A stretch of DNA of 64,000 bases from the NCBI GenBank assembly GCA_016717105.1, contig JADKGF010000005.1, positions 1 to 64,000 on the forward strand, written 5' to 3'. Positions within the stretch are counted from its first letter, which is position 1; each line of letters starts with the position of its first letter. A program made the position numbers and the translations under genes. This document shows positions 1-10,700 of the stretch, one piece after another. The notes under the pieces were generated by a model. That model ran no database searches. It worked only from the letters and a program-made list of their open reading frames with translations, and had not been told where the DNA came from. The DNA is from Saprospiraceae bacterium (GTDB lineage Bacteria > Bacteroidota > Bacteroidia > Chitinophagales > Saprospiraceae).

Positions 1-1165
1 TATTCAGATTAAGAATTTTAATTTCAACTCTTTGATTTTTGGTACGACCATAAGCTGTTTTATTGTCTGCTATTGGTTTTTTCTTACCATATCCTTTAAA
101 TTGAACTTTGGATGGATCGACACCTTTTTCAACTAGATACTCGGCCACTGATTTAGCTCTTGCTGTGCTCAACCGATCGCAATATTCATCAGGTGGAGTA
201 CCGTTCGTATGGCCGCCTATTTCTATTATGACCTCATCTGTGGACATTAAAAAGCCATAAATATCATCCAATACTTCATATGATGTACGATCTATCGTAG
301 CTGAGTCTGCTTTGAAAAGCAGGTTTTTAATTTCGATGGTTTGACCTTGTTTTGCCTTGCCTTTATTGAGTTCATGCAAAATCTTGGGCTTGGAAATTTT
401 TATTTGTAGAAGTTGCTACAGGAGAATCTTTAGATGCTGGGGTATTGACAGGTGTTGGATTTTTTTGCGTTTGTGTGGTGGTAGCTTACTTTTGGCACTT
501 GCGAATGGTGGCTCACCAGGACAAGGTACTCTTATGAAAGCTGATGCTCCATCGACAAGGAGATTGCCATTATAAGGCATTAAGGTCGGTGTCTTGTAAA
601 ATGCTGAAAATGTGATGGAGCGTATATTGGATTTAGGTCTAATTTCAAAGGTGTTGATTTGCCAACTTGAATTAGTAACAGGATTCGATGCTGCGAGCAA
701 CTCTCTTTCGTGGCAAAAACCTGAGCCGCCCCAAATTCTCAATACAGCAGGTGTAACATAATTGGCTTCTTCATTTGACATACGACTTCTGCTAACATAT
801 TTTCAGCGCGAGCTAAGTGTATAGAGAATTTATAGCATTTACCTGCTTCTAACATTGAATCTATCCGTACAGAAACAGATTCATAAGTTCCATTGTCTCT
901 TACGACCATGCCTAAATAGGTCTTTCTATCTGGAAGCGGGTAAATTATTGTTCCAATATCCATTGGGATGAATATCTGGCGGTGATTCCATAGGGAAATT
1001 TATTTTTCCGCAATCAAACCAACCGGAGATTCCATCCATAGCTTCTCCACCTCTTTTGGGTGTATCTTCAAAACTAGGGTTTTTTAATCTGATTGTATCA
1101 GACTGGGCAGATATCAGCGTGATATTAACAGATAACAATAAAAATACAAAAATTCCTTTATACAT
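1..1165 (-). CDS. Secreted NPSFE-domain protein with C-terminal OmpA domain (partial, frameshifted)
   Basis: A signal peptide (MYKGIFVFLLL..., cleaved near SAQ) leads into a domain beginning NPSFEDTPKRGGE, also found in the two genes upstream. After a Pro/Thr/Ser-rich linker (about 420-500) comes an OmpA-like peptidoglycan-binding domain (about 2-345), with the readable stretches IEIGGHTNGTPPDEYCD, LSTARAKSVAEYL and YGRTKNQRVEIKI. This suggests a periplasmic or outer-membrane protein that binds peptidoglycan through its C-terminus. The N-terminal domain resembles a jelly-roll carbohydrate-binding fold, but that is inference. The frame is broken at about 955, 780, 465 and 400; the coding signal continues across each break, so sequencing errors are likely. 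The stop codon lies just outside the window. I chose the ATG at 1165 over 1186 because it starts directly at the signal peptide. Confidence 0.75.
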
Positions 1166-1203
1166 GAAACTATAAAAACAGATCAATTATGGAGTATAAC
1201 GCA

Positions 1204-1211
1204 CAAAAATA
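1204..1211 (-). promoter_or_regulatory. Bacteroidota -7 box (TATTTTTG) of the OmpA/NPSFE gene
   Basis: Read on the minus strand, TATTTTTG matches TAnnTTTG and lies about 40 bp upstream of the chosen ATG at 1165. No clear TTTG -33 box is seen. The identical box stands at 1952-1959 before the second paralogue. Confidence 0.4.
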
Positions 1212-1276
1212 GTGCTTTTGTTGTAGATAAGTCTTGATTAACGCAAAATTAACTACCGATACAAAGAAAAATGATT

Positions 1277-1913
1277 TTATTGACTAATTTGTACTATGTC
1301 TGAAATTTTGTCCACAAGAATATTGCCACAATAAGGTATCATTGTATTAGGCACATAAAAAGCTGATAAAGTGATTGATCGCATATTTTTTGGGTTTTAT
1401 TTCAAAGGCTCATTTGCCAGGTTGTATTTGTAACTGGTTTCGATTCTGCAAGTAATTCTCTTTCGTTACAAAACTTGATCCACCCCAAATTCTCAATACA
1501 GCTGGAGTAACATAATTTGCTTCATTACCAGTTAACCTACTTTTGCTGATATAATTTTCAGCACGTGCGATGTAGATGGAAAATTTATAAGTCTTTCCAG
1601 CTTTTAACATGGAATCTATTCGTATAGAAATTGATTCATACCATTATCTCTCACGACTATACCTAAATATGTTTCCCGTGTTGGGCTTCAAATTTATACC
1701 CCAAATATTGTTGGGATGAATATCTGGAGGTGATTCATAAGGAAAGTTTATTTTTCCGCAATCAAACCAACCATCTATTCCACGCTCAGCTTCTCCACCT
1801 CTTTTGGGTGTATCTTCAAAACTCGGATTTTTTAATCTGATTGTATCAGACTGGGCAGATATCAGCGTGATATTAACAGATAATAATAAAAATACAAAAA
1901 TTCCTTTATACAT
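1277..1913 (-). CDS. Secreted NPSFE-domain protein, second tandem paralogue (frameshifted)
   Basis: The first ~55 residues are nearly identical to the gene at 1-1165 (same signal peptide and NPSFEDTPKRGGEA start), and the same body follows (AGKTYKFSIYIARAEN, NEANYVTPAVLRIWGG). It ends at a stop codon at 1277-1279 after a tail reading LVDKISDIVQISQ, so it lacks the OmpA domain of its neighbour. The frame is broken at about 1640-1690 and again near 1400. Its upstream 90 bp are copied almost exactly in front of the downstream paralogue, which points to a recent tandem duplication. Function is unknown; it is probably a secreted or outer-membrane-associated binding protein. Confidence 0.65.
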
Positions 1914-1951
1914 GAAACTATAAAAACAGATCAATTATGGAGTATAACGCA

Positions 1952-1959
1952 CAAAAATA
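1952..1959 (-). promoter_or_regulatory. Bacteroidota -7 box (TATTTTTG) of the second NPSFE gene
   Basis: Copy of the box at 1204-1211, 748 bp away, about 40 bp upstream of the ATG at 1913. It is preserved with the duplicated upstream region. Confidence 0.4.
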
Positions 1960-2041
1960 GTGCTTTTGTTGTAGATAAGTCTTGATTAACGCAAAATTAA
2001 CGATATAGAAGCAACATTAATTAACTATTTTATTTTTCAAA

Positions 2042-2689
2042 TTATGGCTTTACTTCAATAATATCCGATAAACCATCGACTAAAATATGACCATTATTCT
2101 CATCTTTGACTGAATACACGGACAGTATTAGATATTCAACATTATCTTTTGGTGTCATGATTGCGGTATATTTTTTCCAATCTTGATGTTCAATAGGTGG
2201 AGATTTATATAAAATTTCTTGCACATTGCAATTTTTATCTGATGCTATAATCCTTAAAATAGAAGGTTTAGTATAATTAGCCTCATGTGAAGTTTTCCTA
2301 CTTCTACTTAAATATTTTGGAGATTGTGCTAAATAAATATCTAAGCTATACGTTTTTTTCGATAATAAAGGAGATGCTAATTCCTGCATCACACTTTCAT
2401 AAGCATTATTATCTCTAGCTACCATACCTAAATATGTTTTTCCGTGTTGGGCTTCTACATTTACACCCCAAAAATTTTTGGGATGAATATCTGGTGGAGT
2501 TTCCATTGGGAAATTTATTTTTCCACAATCAATCCAACCGGAGATTCCATCTATACCTTCTCCACCTCTTTTGGGTGTATCTTCGAAACTTGGGTTATTT
2601 AATCTGATTGGATCAGGCTGGGCATGTGTAATTAAAGAAGCTAACAGGCAAATGAAAGTTAATAAATTGAATTTTGACATAGATGACAT
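2042..2689 (-). CDS. Secreted NPSFE-domain protein, third tandem paralogue (intact)
   Basis: This is an intact ORF of about 215 residues when started at the ATG at 2689 (an in-frame ATG at 2746 would add 19 polar residues ahead of the signal peptide). The signal peptide FNLLTFICLLASLITHAQ is followed by the same domain as the two downstream neighbours (NPSFEDTPKRGGE, GWIDCGKINFPMETPPDIHP, YLGMVARDNNAYESV, ILVDGLSDIIEV). It has no OmpA extension and no T9SS sorting domain. It is more diverged from the other two copies than they are from each other, so it represents the older duplication. The fold looks like a secreted beta-sandwich; the ligand is unknown. Confidence 0.75.
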   Translation of the reverse strand: MSSMSKFNLLTFICLLASLITHAQPDPIRLNNPSFEDTPKRGGEGIDGISGWIDCGKINFPMETPPDIHPKNFWGVNVEAQHGKTYLGMVARDNNAYESVMQELASPLLSKKTYSLDIYLAQSPKYLSRSRKTSHEANYTKPSILRIIASDKNCNVQEILYKSPPIEHQDWKKYTAIMTPKDNVEYLILSVYSVKDENNGHILVDGLSDIIEVKP

Positions 2690-2800
2690 TTTTTGTTGTG
2701 TTTTTTGATTTGGATGTCCAAAAGTATAAGTTTTATTTAATACCATTTAATACTAATTGTGTATTTTTATTCAATTTGACAAAAAATGACTACAATAACA

Positions 2801-4171
2801 TCATTTGTGTGACGGAATATCGATGCCTTTCATTTTTCGGTACATCTCTGTAGCGTAGCCATCGGTCATACCAGATACAAAATCAAGGACACTCATAGCT
2901 TTTTCGTATGCACTAACATGGTCATTGGATAGGTTGTATTGATCTGGAATCAGGCGTAGGCATTTTTTTTGTAATGGAGAACGATTTTCACTAAGTACTG
3001 CTTCGATAAATACAGATAAAATTTCTGACATGACATTATAACCAGCTATCTCTACCTCGATGACCGAAGGATGATTGTAAATCTTATTAATGGATATCTC
3101 ATTTATTTTTTCAAGATAAGGGCACGATTTCTCTACTTCATCCATCAGCGTGCTGTTAAATCTTCCTTGTAAAATTGCCTCGCTATTTGCTTCAAAAACT
3201 TCGGCAGCCTTCATCACCAAACCATTGATACACTTGGCTCTCAAATAGGAAATTGCTTCATTATTCTCAGTAATTTTTACCAAAACTTCTTTCGTACGTT
3301 GGATATTGTCTTGAAGATCAGCTAATAAAGAAGGGAAATAATGCTCTGTATCATTACGAGACAAGATTCCTATCCTGTGTGCGTCTTCCATATCGATGAT
3401 ACGGTAACAGATGTCATCTGCAGCTTCTACTAGATAAACAAATGGATGTCGATGGGCAATGTTATTGTCTTGAATTAGACCGAACTCATTAACTACATTT
3501 TCGAAAGCATTTTGATCAGACAAAAAATACCCATACTTCTTACGATGCATTAAATTTTTGTCCATTTGAGAAGAAGCACAAGGATATTTTAATATTGAAG
3601 CTAATGTGACAAACATCAAACGTTGTCCGCCTTCTAGTTTACCTTTAAATTGCCTTGTCAAAAGTCTTAAAGCATTGGCATTGCCTTCAAAATTTGTCAA
3701 ATCTTTCCATTGTTCAGCATCAAAATGCGACCTAAGGCTTTTTGATTGATGACCATAGAAGCATTGACTTCAAAATAATGTGAAATGGCTTTTTCTGCCC
3801 GAATGACCAAATGCTGGATTGCCCAAATCATGAGCCAAGCAAGCGGAAGCGACTACACCAGAAAGTTCGTAAGTATAAAATGCCTTTTGATCTTCTGTAA
3901 ATGTGGCATGGTGATGGTCGATAAGTGATTGTCCTACCAATGAACCTAAAGATCGACCTACAGATGCCACTTCAAGCGAATGCGTGAGTCTATTATGTAC
4001 AAATACATTGCCAGGCAAAGGGAAAACTTGAGTCTTATTTTGCAATCTTCGGAATGCCGATAAAAATATGATACGATCATAATCCCTTGTAAATTCTGAT
4101 CTCATACCTGGTGTACCTGTTGCCTGATAACCATATCTGCGGTATGAAATACATTCTCCCCAATGCTGCAT
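2801..4171 (-). CDS. dgt: Deoxyguanosinetriphosphate triphosphohydrolase (frameshifted)
   Basis: HD-superfamily dNTPase that hydrolyses dGTP to deoxyguanosine and triphosphate. Visible family marks are RSEFTRDYDRIIFLSAFRRLQ near the N-terminus with the HD-fold histidine in NRLTHSLEVASVGRSL, the HD motif in ACLAHDLGNPAFGHSG, and further down FEGNANALRLLTR and VEAADDICYRIIDMEDA. Corrected length is about 455 residues, normal for this family. Two frame breaks lie at about 3797 (an extra base between HSG and EKAISHYF) and at about 3722 (between LGRI and DAEQWKDLTNFEG). Both flanks align with the family without loss, so these are probably sequencing errors. Start ATG at 4171 sits 19 bp downstream of a canonical -7 box. 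Confidence 0.9.
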
Positions 4172-4190
4172 GCGTCGTTGATTATTTGCG

Positions 4191-4198
4191 CAAAGGTA
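4191..4198 (-). promoter_or_regulatory. -7 box TACCTTTG upstream of dgt
   Basis: Minus-strand TACCTTTG is the canonical Bacteroidota TAnnTTTG box, 20 bp upstream of the dgt ATG. The -33 region has only a weak TTTTC. The short spacing implies a very short 5' leader. Confidence 0.5.
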
Positions 4199-4610
4199 CT
4201 ATAAAGATTTTGAAAATGGGTGGCGGTTATAAATAGATTGGAAATTGGAAATTTCTTGTAAAACGAAATGTAGGTACTAATGAACGTAGTATTTTTCAAT
4301 CTGTACAAAGTAATGTTAGCCTGTGAAGATTAGTATAAGGATCGTGTGACTAATCAAATAAGTGCCTATAATTCATAAAAAAGAACTTAATGCTAGAATT
4401 AGTGTGGTGTATTTTTAAATAATTTAAACAAAATAAAAATTAACTAAAACTTATTATTAAGAAATATTAATTTGTAATCATGAGCTTAAAAAACTTAACG
4501 AATTTTCGTTAACAAAAACTAAATATTTGTTAACTCAAAATTCGAACGAAAAAATATTGCAAAATTTCTTCGGATTTGGACTAAAAAACCTAGCTAAGTA
4601 TTAAAACTAT
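4199..4610. other. AT-rich intergenic region without recognisable gene
   Basis: About 410 bp between the dgt promoter and the operator of the next gene. It is very AT-rich, with no convincing ORF, tRNA or hairpin. It is presumably an upstream regulatory region of the divergent genes. Confidence 0.5.
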
Positions 4611-4633
4611 GTATTGATTCACGGAATCAGGAC
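4611..4633. promoter_or_regulatory. Inverted repeat (candidate operator), copy 1
   Basis: The arms GTATTGATTC and GAATCAGGAC are separated by ACG; the inner GATTC/GAATC is perfect and two outer positions mismatch. The same element recurs at 19905-19927 in front of another beta-helix gene. The end of this copy is 138 bp upstream of the ATG at 4771. Confidence 0.55.
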
Positions 4634-4660
4634 ATGTACGGTCGCAAAAAGTATACGAAA

Positions 4661-4677
4661 TATAATTCTACAATCGA
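4661..4677 (+). promoter_or_regulatory. 17-bp conserved box, copy 1
   Basis: TATAATTCTACAATCGA matches the box at 19967-19983 in 16 of 17 positions. It ends 94 bp upstream of the ATG at 4771, against 90 bp in the other copy. It is probably the core promoter or an activator site; it does not fit TAnnTTTG. Confidence 0.5.
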
Positions 4678-4770
4678 CATTTGTCCACCGAATCATGTAC
4701 ATACCCCAAATATCAATTGATTTCAAATTTTTACAATTTTATTTTTCTAACATTATTAAACCAAAAACTT

Positions 4771-7698
4771 ATGCAACACAAGTCTTTTACGTTTTTAGTA
4801 AATTTAATTTTAATTTTTTTATTTGGGGAAACACAACACTTGAATGGTCAAATTTCTGTTGTGCCAAATAGTTGTTATCCAGGAGTAACTGCAGCCGAGC
4901 AAGATGCGGCCGCAGCTTCTAGTAATGGAGAGACACCTTTTGCAACATGGAAAGGAGCTTACGATTATGCAATAGCTCATAGCATTACTGAGATCAATTT
5001 TGCAGCGGGCACTTATTTTCCAGGCGGTGCAAGTGGGACTAGCGATCGCTGGGGAGATGCCAACGGAGGATTTGATTTAGTCGGTGGAATGACGGTAAAT
5101 GGCAATGGTGCAGTTATTGATAACTCCGCCAATAGTAATAACATAGCTTTTGCAACGATAGCTAGCAGTAACGCAAGTATAAATGGATTTACTTTTATAC
5201 AATTTACTGGTAATAATGCTGGTGCAGTTAGAGTAAATTCTGGAACAACAGGTTGGTCTATTAATGATTGTAATTTTGATGGGTGCGACTGGGCTGGAGA
5301 TGGTTTATCTATACTAGGAGGAACGGGAACTATCAGCTATTGCAATTTTTACAATCATACAAGATCTACTGGAAGCGCACTTACAATAACTTCTGGAAAT
5401 ATAACAATAGACAATTCAGTTTTCAGTTGCAATTCGAGGATTGTGGCTGGTGGTGCTGTTCGAGTATTAGGAGGAAGTACAGAATTTAATAATTGTACTT
5501 TTGATGGTAATATTACAAATTCTGCAAGTGGTGGAGCTATATCAATTGAAAGTGGTGCAATTGCAACCATGAATGATACGAAATTTACTTGTAACATGGC
5601 CAATGTTAACACTCAAGATGACGGAGGCGCTATCAATCTTATTGGATCTGCGAGTCTTTATTTAAATGGTTGTACATTTCAGGGAAATGTAGCCAAAGAT
5701 AGAGGTGGCGCAATACACGCATCTGGAGCTGCAGTATTAAATATTACAAACACTACTTTTTCAGGAAACAGTACTAACACAGCATCAACATCCAAAGGCG
5801 GTGCGATTTTTATGAATGATGTAGCAGACAATGATATTTCAGGTTCATACTTTACAAGTAACTCAGTAAGTGGAGAAGGAGGTGGAGTTTATATTGCTGC
5901 AGGAAGCGGTGGAAACTATAATTTTATAGATAACACCTTTGTAAGCAACAGTGCTAGTGGTGCATGTACAGGTATAGATATTTTTACAGAAAGACATATT
6001 ACAGGATCAAATAATGATTTGCAATATTTGGCTGATGGACATCATTTATCAAACAGTCCTGGTTCTTTGCAATTTACAGGTTTAGCAATTGCTGGTACAC
6101 AACTTGCGGGAAATCCAGTCTATGATTCTGAAACCGTCACGATGACTGCCGGATTACCATTGTATTGGTCAACAACTATGTACACAACAGGTTTAAATAG
6201 TGCAGCAAGAATGGCTTATGTTTTATCAGGAAATAATTCTGATTTTACACAAGGTTCAGGTGTAGCATTAGTTTTTAGAAGGTATTCTTCCACAGACTGT
6301 GATTTAGAATTTGTTTCATATTCAGGTGGCGTCGATGGTACTTTAACTACTCTAGCTACCTTAGTCAATACTGCAGCTGTAAGTGGATCATTTGCTATTA
6401 AAACAATATATAACAATGGTACATGGACCTTCAATGTAACAAATAGTGGAACAAGTTCAGAGTTAACACAAGATCCAAGAGGATTTAGATATTGTAATTC
6501 AGTTGCCACGGGATCGTCAGGGTTGATGGGAAGTAATGTGGGTTTTTTTTGGCAGCATAGTAGTACAATATCGAGTGTTTATGCACAATTTGGGGATAGT
6601 TATTTCCGTGCAGGAGATGAGACAACGGGTAGTGGTGGATCAGGTTCAGGTCTAGCAGCCGCTTGTAGTTCTTGTATAACTTCCACAGCAGCAAGTCCAA
6701 CCTGCCCACCGTTAGCTACAGGTTCAATTCAAGGAGATGTATTTCTTGATGCAAATCTTAACGGAATAAACAACAGTGGTGAAGGTTTAGAAGATGTATT
6801 GATTGAATTATTGGATAATTTAGGTAACGTAGTAGCAACTACCACAACAGATGCTAATGGTCATTATGTTTTCAATGGCTTAACTACAGGGATTTATCAG
6901 GTACGCTTTGGAGTACCACCTGGTTACAACCAAGCGACTTCTACTTCTCAAAATACCGGAGGCCCAAATATCGATAGTGATATAACGCCTAGTAGCAGTG
7001 GACCATCCTTCCTTTCTCCTATCATTAACCTAAATACAGGTACTGGTATGTCCAATGGTAATGATGATTTTAACAATGCTGCTAATTTTTTTAATGTAGG
7101 CGCAGGATATCAAGCTATTATTTTGCCAGTTACTTGGACTTCAATGACCGTTGACTCTAGGGATTGTCAAAATATATTGCAATGGACAACAGCATCTGAA
7201 ACCAATAATAATTATTTTGAAATTCAAAAAAGCAGAAATGGAAATGAATTCTACACAATAGGACAGATAAAAGGTGAAGGTGATAAAAAAGAAGTTTCTA
7301 GTTACGCGTTTATAGATAATAAAAATGTAGGATTTTCTAGTTATTACAGAGTGAAACAAGTTGATTTTGATGGAAAATACACTTACTCTTCAGTTGTAAA
7401 ATCTTCTCCAAATACATGTATTAGTAATGAAAATGATAATATGATTATTTATCCTAATCCAATACAAAACGATATTGTCAATATTGTTTTTGAAGGGTTT
7501 GATCCAGAATTTAATATGGAAATAAATATCTATAACCAAGTTGGAGCATTAGTTATAAATAAATCAATAAAAGCAACGGCGTTAAATAACAATGTTCAGA
7601 TAAGTACTGAAAATCTACCTTCAGGGTTATATAATTTAAGTGTAGTTCAGACAGGCAGTTCCCATAGTTTTCAAAATATTAAATTTATAAAAATTTAA
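4771..7698 (+). CDS. Secreted parallel beta-helix protein with SdrD-B-like domain and T9SS type A sorting domain
   Basis: 975 residues from the ATG at 4771; the frame is open further upstream, but only this ATG starts at the signal peptide (MQHKSFTFLVNLILIFLFG). Residues ~60-450 form right-handed beta-helix coils with repeated G-G-A-[IV] turns (GGAISIESGA, GGAINLIGSA, GGAIHASGA, GGGVYIAAG), as in polymorphic outer membrane repeats. A CnaB/SdrD-B-like domain follows (GSIQGDVFLDANLNGINNSG ... TTTDANGHYVFNGLTTGIY), then an Ig-like module (LQWTTASETNNNYFEIQKS) typical of T9SS cargo, then the type A sorting domain (IIYPNPIQND ... LPSGLYNLSVV ... FIKI). It should be exported by T9SS and anchored or released at the cell surface. 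Intact, no indels. It is monocistronic, ending in a strong hairpin. Confidence 0.85.
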   Translation: MQHKSFTFLVNLILIFLFGETQHLNGQISVVPNSCYPGVTAAEQDAAAASSNGETPFATWKGAYDYAIAHSITEINFAAGTYFPGGASGTSDRWGDANGGFDLVGGMTVNGNGAVIDNSANSNNIAFATIASSNASINGFTFIQFTGNNAGAVRVNSGTTGWSINDCNFDGCDWAGDGLSILGGTGTISYCNFYNHTRSTGSALTITSGNITIDNSVFSCNSRIVAGGAVRVLGGSTEFNNCTFDGNITNSASGGAISIESGAIATMNDTKFTCNMANVNTQDDGGAINLIGSASLYLNGCTFQGNVAKDRGGAIHASGAAVLNITNTTFSGNSTNTASTSKGGAIFMNDVADNDISGSYFTSNSVSGEGGGVYIAAGSGGNYNFIDNTFVSNSASGACTGIDIFTERHITGSNNDLQYLADGHHLSNSPGSLQFTGLAIAGTQLAGNPVYDSETVTMTAGLPLYWSTTMYTTGLNSAARMAYVLSGNNSDFTQGSGVALVFRRYSSTDCDLEFVSYSGGVDGTLTTLATLVNTAAVSGSFAIKTIYNNGTWTFNVTNSGTSSELTQDPRGFRYCNSVATGSSGLMGSNVGFFWQHSSTISSVYAQFGDSYFRAGDETTGSGGSGSGLAAACSSCITSTAASPTCPPLATGSIQGDVFLDANLNGINNSGEGLEDVLIELLDNLGNVVATTTTDANGHYVFNGLTTGIYQVRFGVPPGYNQATSTSQNTGGPNIDSDITPSSSGPSFLSPIINLNTGTGMSNGNDDFNNAANFFNVGAGYQAIILPVTWTSMTVDSRDCQNILQWTTASETNNNYFEIQKSRNGNEFYTIGQIKGEGDKKEVSSYAFIDNKNVGFSSYYRVKQVDFDGKYTYSSVVKSSPNTCISNENDNMIIYPNPIQNDIVNIVFEGFDPEFNMEINIYNQVGALVINKSIKATALNNNVQISTENLPSGLYNLSVVQTGSSHSFQNIKFIKI

Positions 7699-7711
7699 AT
7701 TTAACACGTCA

Positions 7712-7747
7712 GTAGAGCCTAAAATATATATATAGTTTAGGCTCTAC
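7712..7747. terminator. Hairpin terminator after the beta-helix gene
   Basis: Perfect 12-bp arms (GTAGAGCCTAAA at 7712-7723, TTTAGGCTCTAC at 7736-7747) with a 12-nt AT loop, followed by an A/T-rich tract. It lies between the stop at 7698 and the next ATG at 7783. Confidence 0.75.
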
Positions 7748-7782
7748 AATTTTACTTTTACTATTCCAATAAATAACTTTTT

Positions 7783-10700
7783 ATGCATTCTAATAAAAAC
7801 CCCAGATTCAAGTTGTTAAAGTCAAAGAACCTAGTTCTAACTGTCTTGTTGATCTCTTTTTCATTTTTATTTCAAAGTGTAAAAGCTTGTGATGAGGCAT
7901 CTGTTACAATAGTGAGTGTTGTGGATTTAGGCGGTGGGCAGACACAATATACCTTTGATATTTGTTTAGAAATGTTAGGGCTTGAAGGTATCCCTGATTG
8001 GTTTAGTGTTGATTTTAATCCCAATTCAGTAAATGTTGTTTCTTTTACACCACCTACTGTTACCACATCATCAGGAGATGTATTTACAGGCGCAATTCTC
8101 TCAGGAAATGATGAAGTAAGATGGACATTTCCAGGCACCTTTCCTGCACATAACATGAATTTAATGTGCTTTCAGGCGGTGATTGTTATAACTGGCACAC
8201 CTACATCTATTGTCATGAACTTTCACGATACATACCCAGGATGCTCGCAAAATATTCCTCTTCCACCTCCACCTTCACCATGTGATTGTACGAGTGGAAA
8301 TTCATGTGGTGGGATGCATTATGACTGCAGTAGCGATGCTCAAGCAGATTTTCCTGGTGGTGGAGGAACAACAACCTTTACACCACCTTTACCAGCTACA
8401 TCAGGTACATCTTATCAATTTTGTTATGAATATACAACAGGTCCAACAGAAACATCAATTGGATTTGTTAATCTTGTAGGTACAACTGGAAATGGTTGTA
8501 TAACCAAAACTTATCAGGTTTATCCAGCAGGAAGTTGTAGTGGCCCACTTACACCCTCAGGCCCATCAAACTTCGGTAGTAATGGAAATGAATATACTGT
8601 CACTGCAAATACAACATATAATTTTTGTGTAACTGTTGATGTCACAAATAATAATTGTACAGATATTATAGATAACTCTGTATGGCTTTATAATAACTCG
8701 GCTGGAGGAAGTGGATGTGGTACATGTAGTGCTCCATGTACGGATCCAGGTATGGGAGATGTACCAACGTATGCTGATAGAACATACTCATCATGTTGGT
8801 CCCCAGATTGTGATATTATTGGCCCCGCAACTTTTACCAACTGTTTTGAAGCGACAGCTGATGCTACAGGTTTCTTAGGTTTTGCAAATCTAATTAATGG
8901 CCCATCTTCATCATGCTTAAGCAGAACTTGGGCATTGTCATCAGGATGTGGTAGTCCTATTCCGAATCCAGTTCCAAATGCGCATAGTGTTTCTTCTGGT
9001 TTTAATCCTGAATATACAGGATTAACTCCGGGTGCTACATATGTATTATGTATTACCTATACTTTAGGGCCTGGTTCTGCTTGTGTATTTGAAACAATTG
9101 ATGAAATATGTATAGATTCATATGGAAATAGTTGTGTTCCGCCAATAGCAAATGTTTCTGCTTCACCGCAAGCAATTTGTGTGGGTCTATCAACACAACT
9201 TACAGCAACAGGAGGTGGAACATATCAATGGAGTAATGGTTTAGGTACAGGAGCTGGACCAAAAAATGTTTCGCCTACAACAACTACAACTTATACGGTG
9301 ACGGTCACCAGCAGCCCAGGTTGTACAGCAACAGATGAAGTTACAGTTACAGTCAATAGTTTGACAGCTTCAGCAACGCCAACACAACCAAGCTGTGGAC
9401 AAAATAATGGAAGTATATCAGTTTCGCCCGGTCCTGCAGGCCATACTTACGCTTGGTCAGGAGGCCTTGCAGGACAAAATCCGATGAATGTCGGCCCGGG
9501 TACATATACTGTCACGGTCACTGAAACAGCTACCGGATGCACTGATATTGAAGTGGTTGTCATAAATACATCATCTCCAATAGTTGTTACAGCAACACCA
9601 GTTCAACCGACCTGTGGACAAAATAATGGAAGCATCAATGTTACGCCAGGACCAGGAGGCCATACATACGCATGGACAGGAGGCCTTTCAGGACAAAATC
9701 CGATGAATGTAGGCTCAGGAACCTATACGGTAACGGTCACAGAGACCGCCACTGGTTGTACAGGCACCGATGTTGTTACAATCAATACATCTTCTCCATT
9801 AAATGTTATAGCAACACCAATACAACCGACCTGTGGTCAAAATAATGGAAGTATCAGTGTTACGCCAGGACCAGCAGGCCATACATACTCATGGACAGGA
9901 GGCCTTTCAGGACAAAACCCGATGAATGTAGGCCCAGGAACCTATACGGTAACGGTCACAGAGACCGCCACTGGGTGTACAGGCACCGATGTTGTTACAA
10001 TCAATACGTCTTCTCCATTAAATGTTATAGCAACACCAGTACAACCGACTTGTGGTCAAAATAATGGAAGTATCAGTGTTACGCCAGGACCAGCAGGCCA
10101 TACATACTCATGGACAGGAGGCCTTTCAGGACAAAACCCGATGAATGTAGGCCCAGGAACATATACGGTAACGGTTACAGAGACCGCCACTGGTTGTATA
10201 GGCACCGATGTTGTTACAATCAATACATCAACCCAGTTGACGGTTTCAGCAACACCAGTTCAACCGACCTGTGGACAAAATAATGGAAGCATCTCAGTTA
10301 CACCAGGACCAGGAGGCCATACATACACATGGACAGGAGGCCTAGCAGGACAAAATCCGATGAATGTAGGCCCAGGAACATATACGGTAACGGTTACAGA
10401 GACCGCCACTGGTTGTACAGGCACCGATGTTGTTACAATCAATACATCTACTCCATTAAATGTTTTAGCAACACCAATACAACCGACCTGTGGTCAAAAT
10501 AATGGAAGTATCAGTGTTACGCCAGGGACCAGCAGGCCATACATACGCATGGACAGGAGGCCTAGCAGGACAAAATCCGATGAATGTAGGCCAAGGTACT
10601 TATACGGTAACTGTCACAGAAACAGCCACTGGTTGTACAGGCACCGATGTTGTTACAATCAATACATCTTCTCCATTAAATGTTATAGCTACACCAGTAC

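Larger units (their letters stand above)
1081..1999. repeat. Direct duplication of promoter plus signal-peptide region
   Basis: A stretch of about 170 bp at 1081-1251 recurs at 1829-1999 (offset 748 bp) with only a few differences. It covers the start of the NPSFE domain, the signal peptide, the start codon and about 85 bp upstream. The spacing equals one gene length, as expected for a tandem gene duplication. Confidence 0.85.

Noticed and set aside
4102..4308. Small minus-strand ORF overlapping the start of dgt
   Set aside because: AT-rich composition, no recognisable domain, and it overlaps the dgt promoter box and N-terminus.
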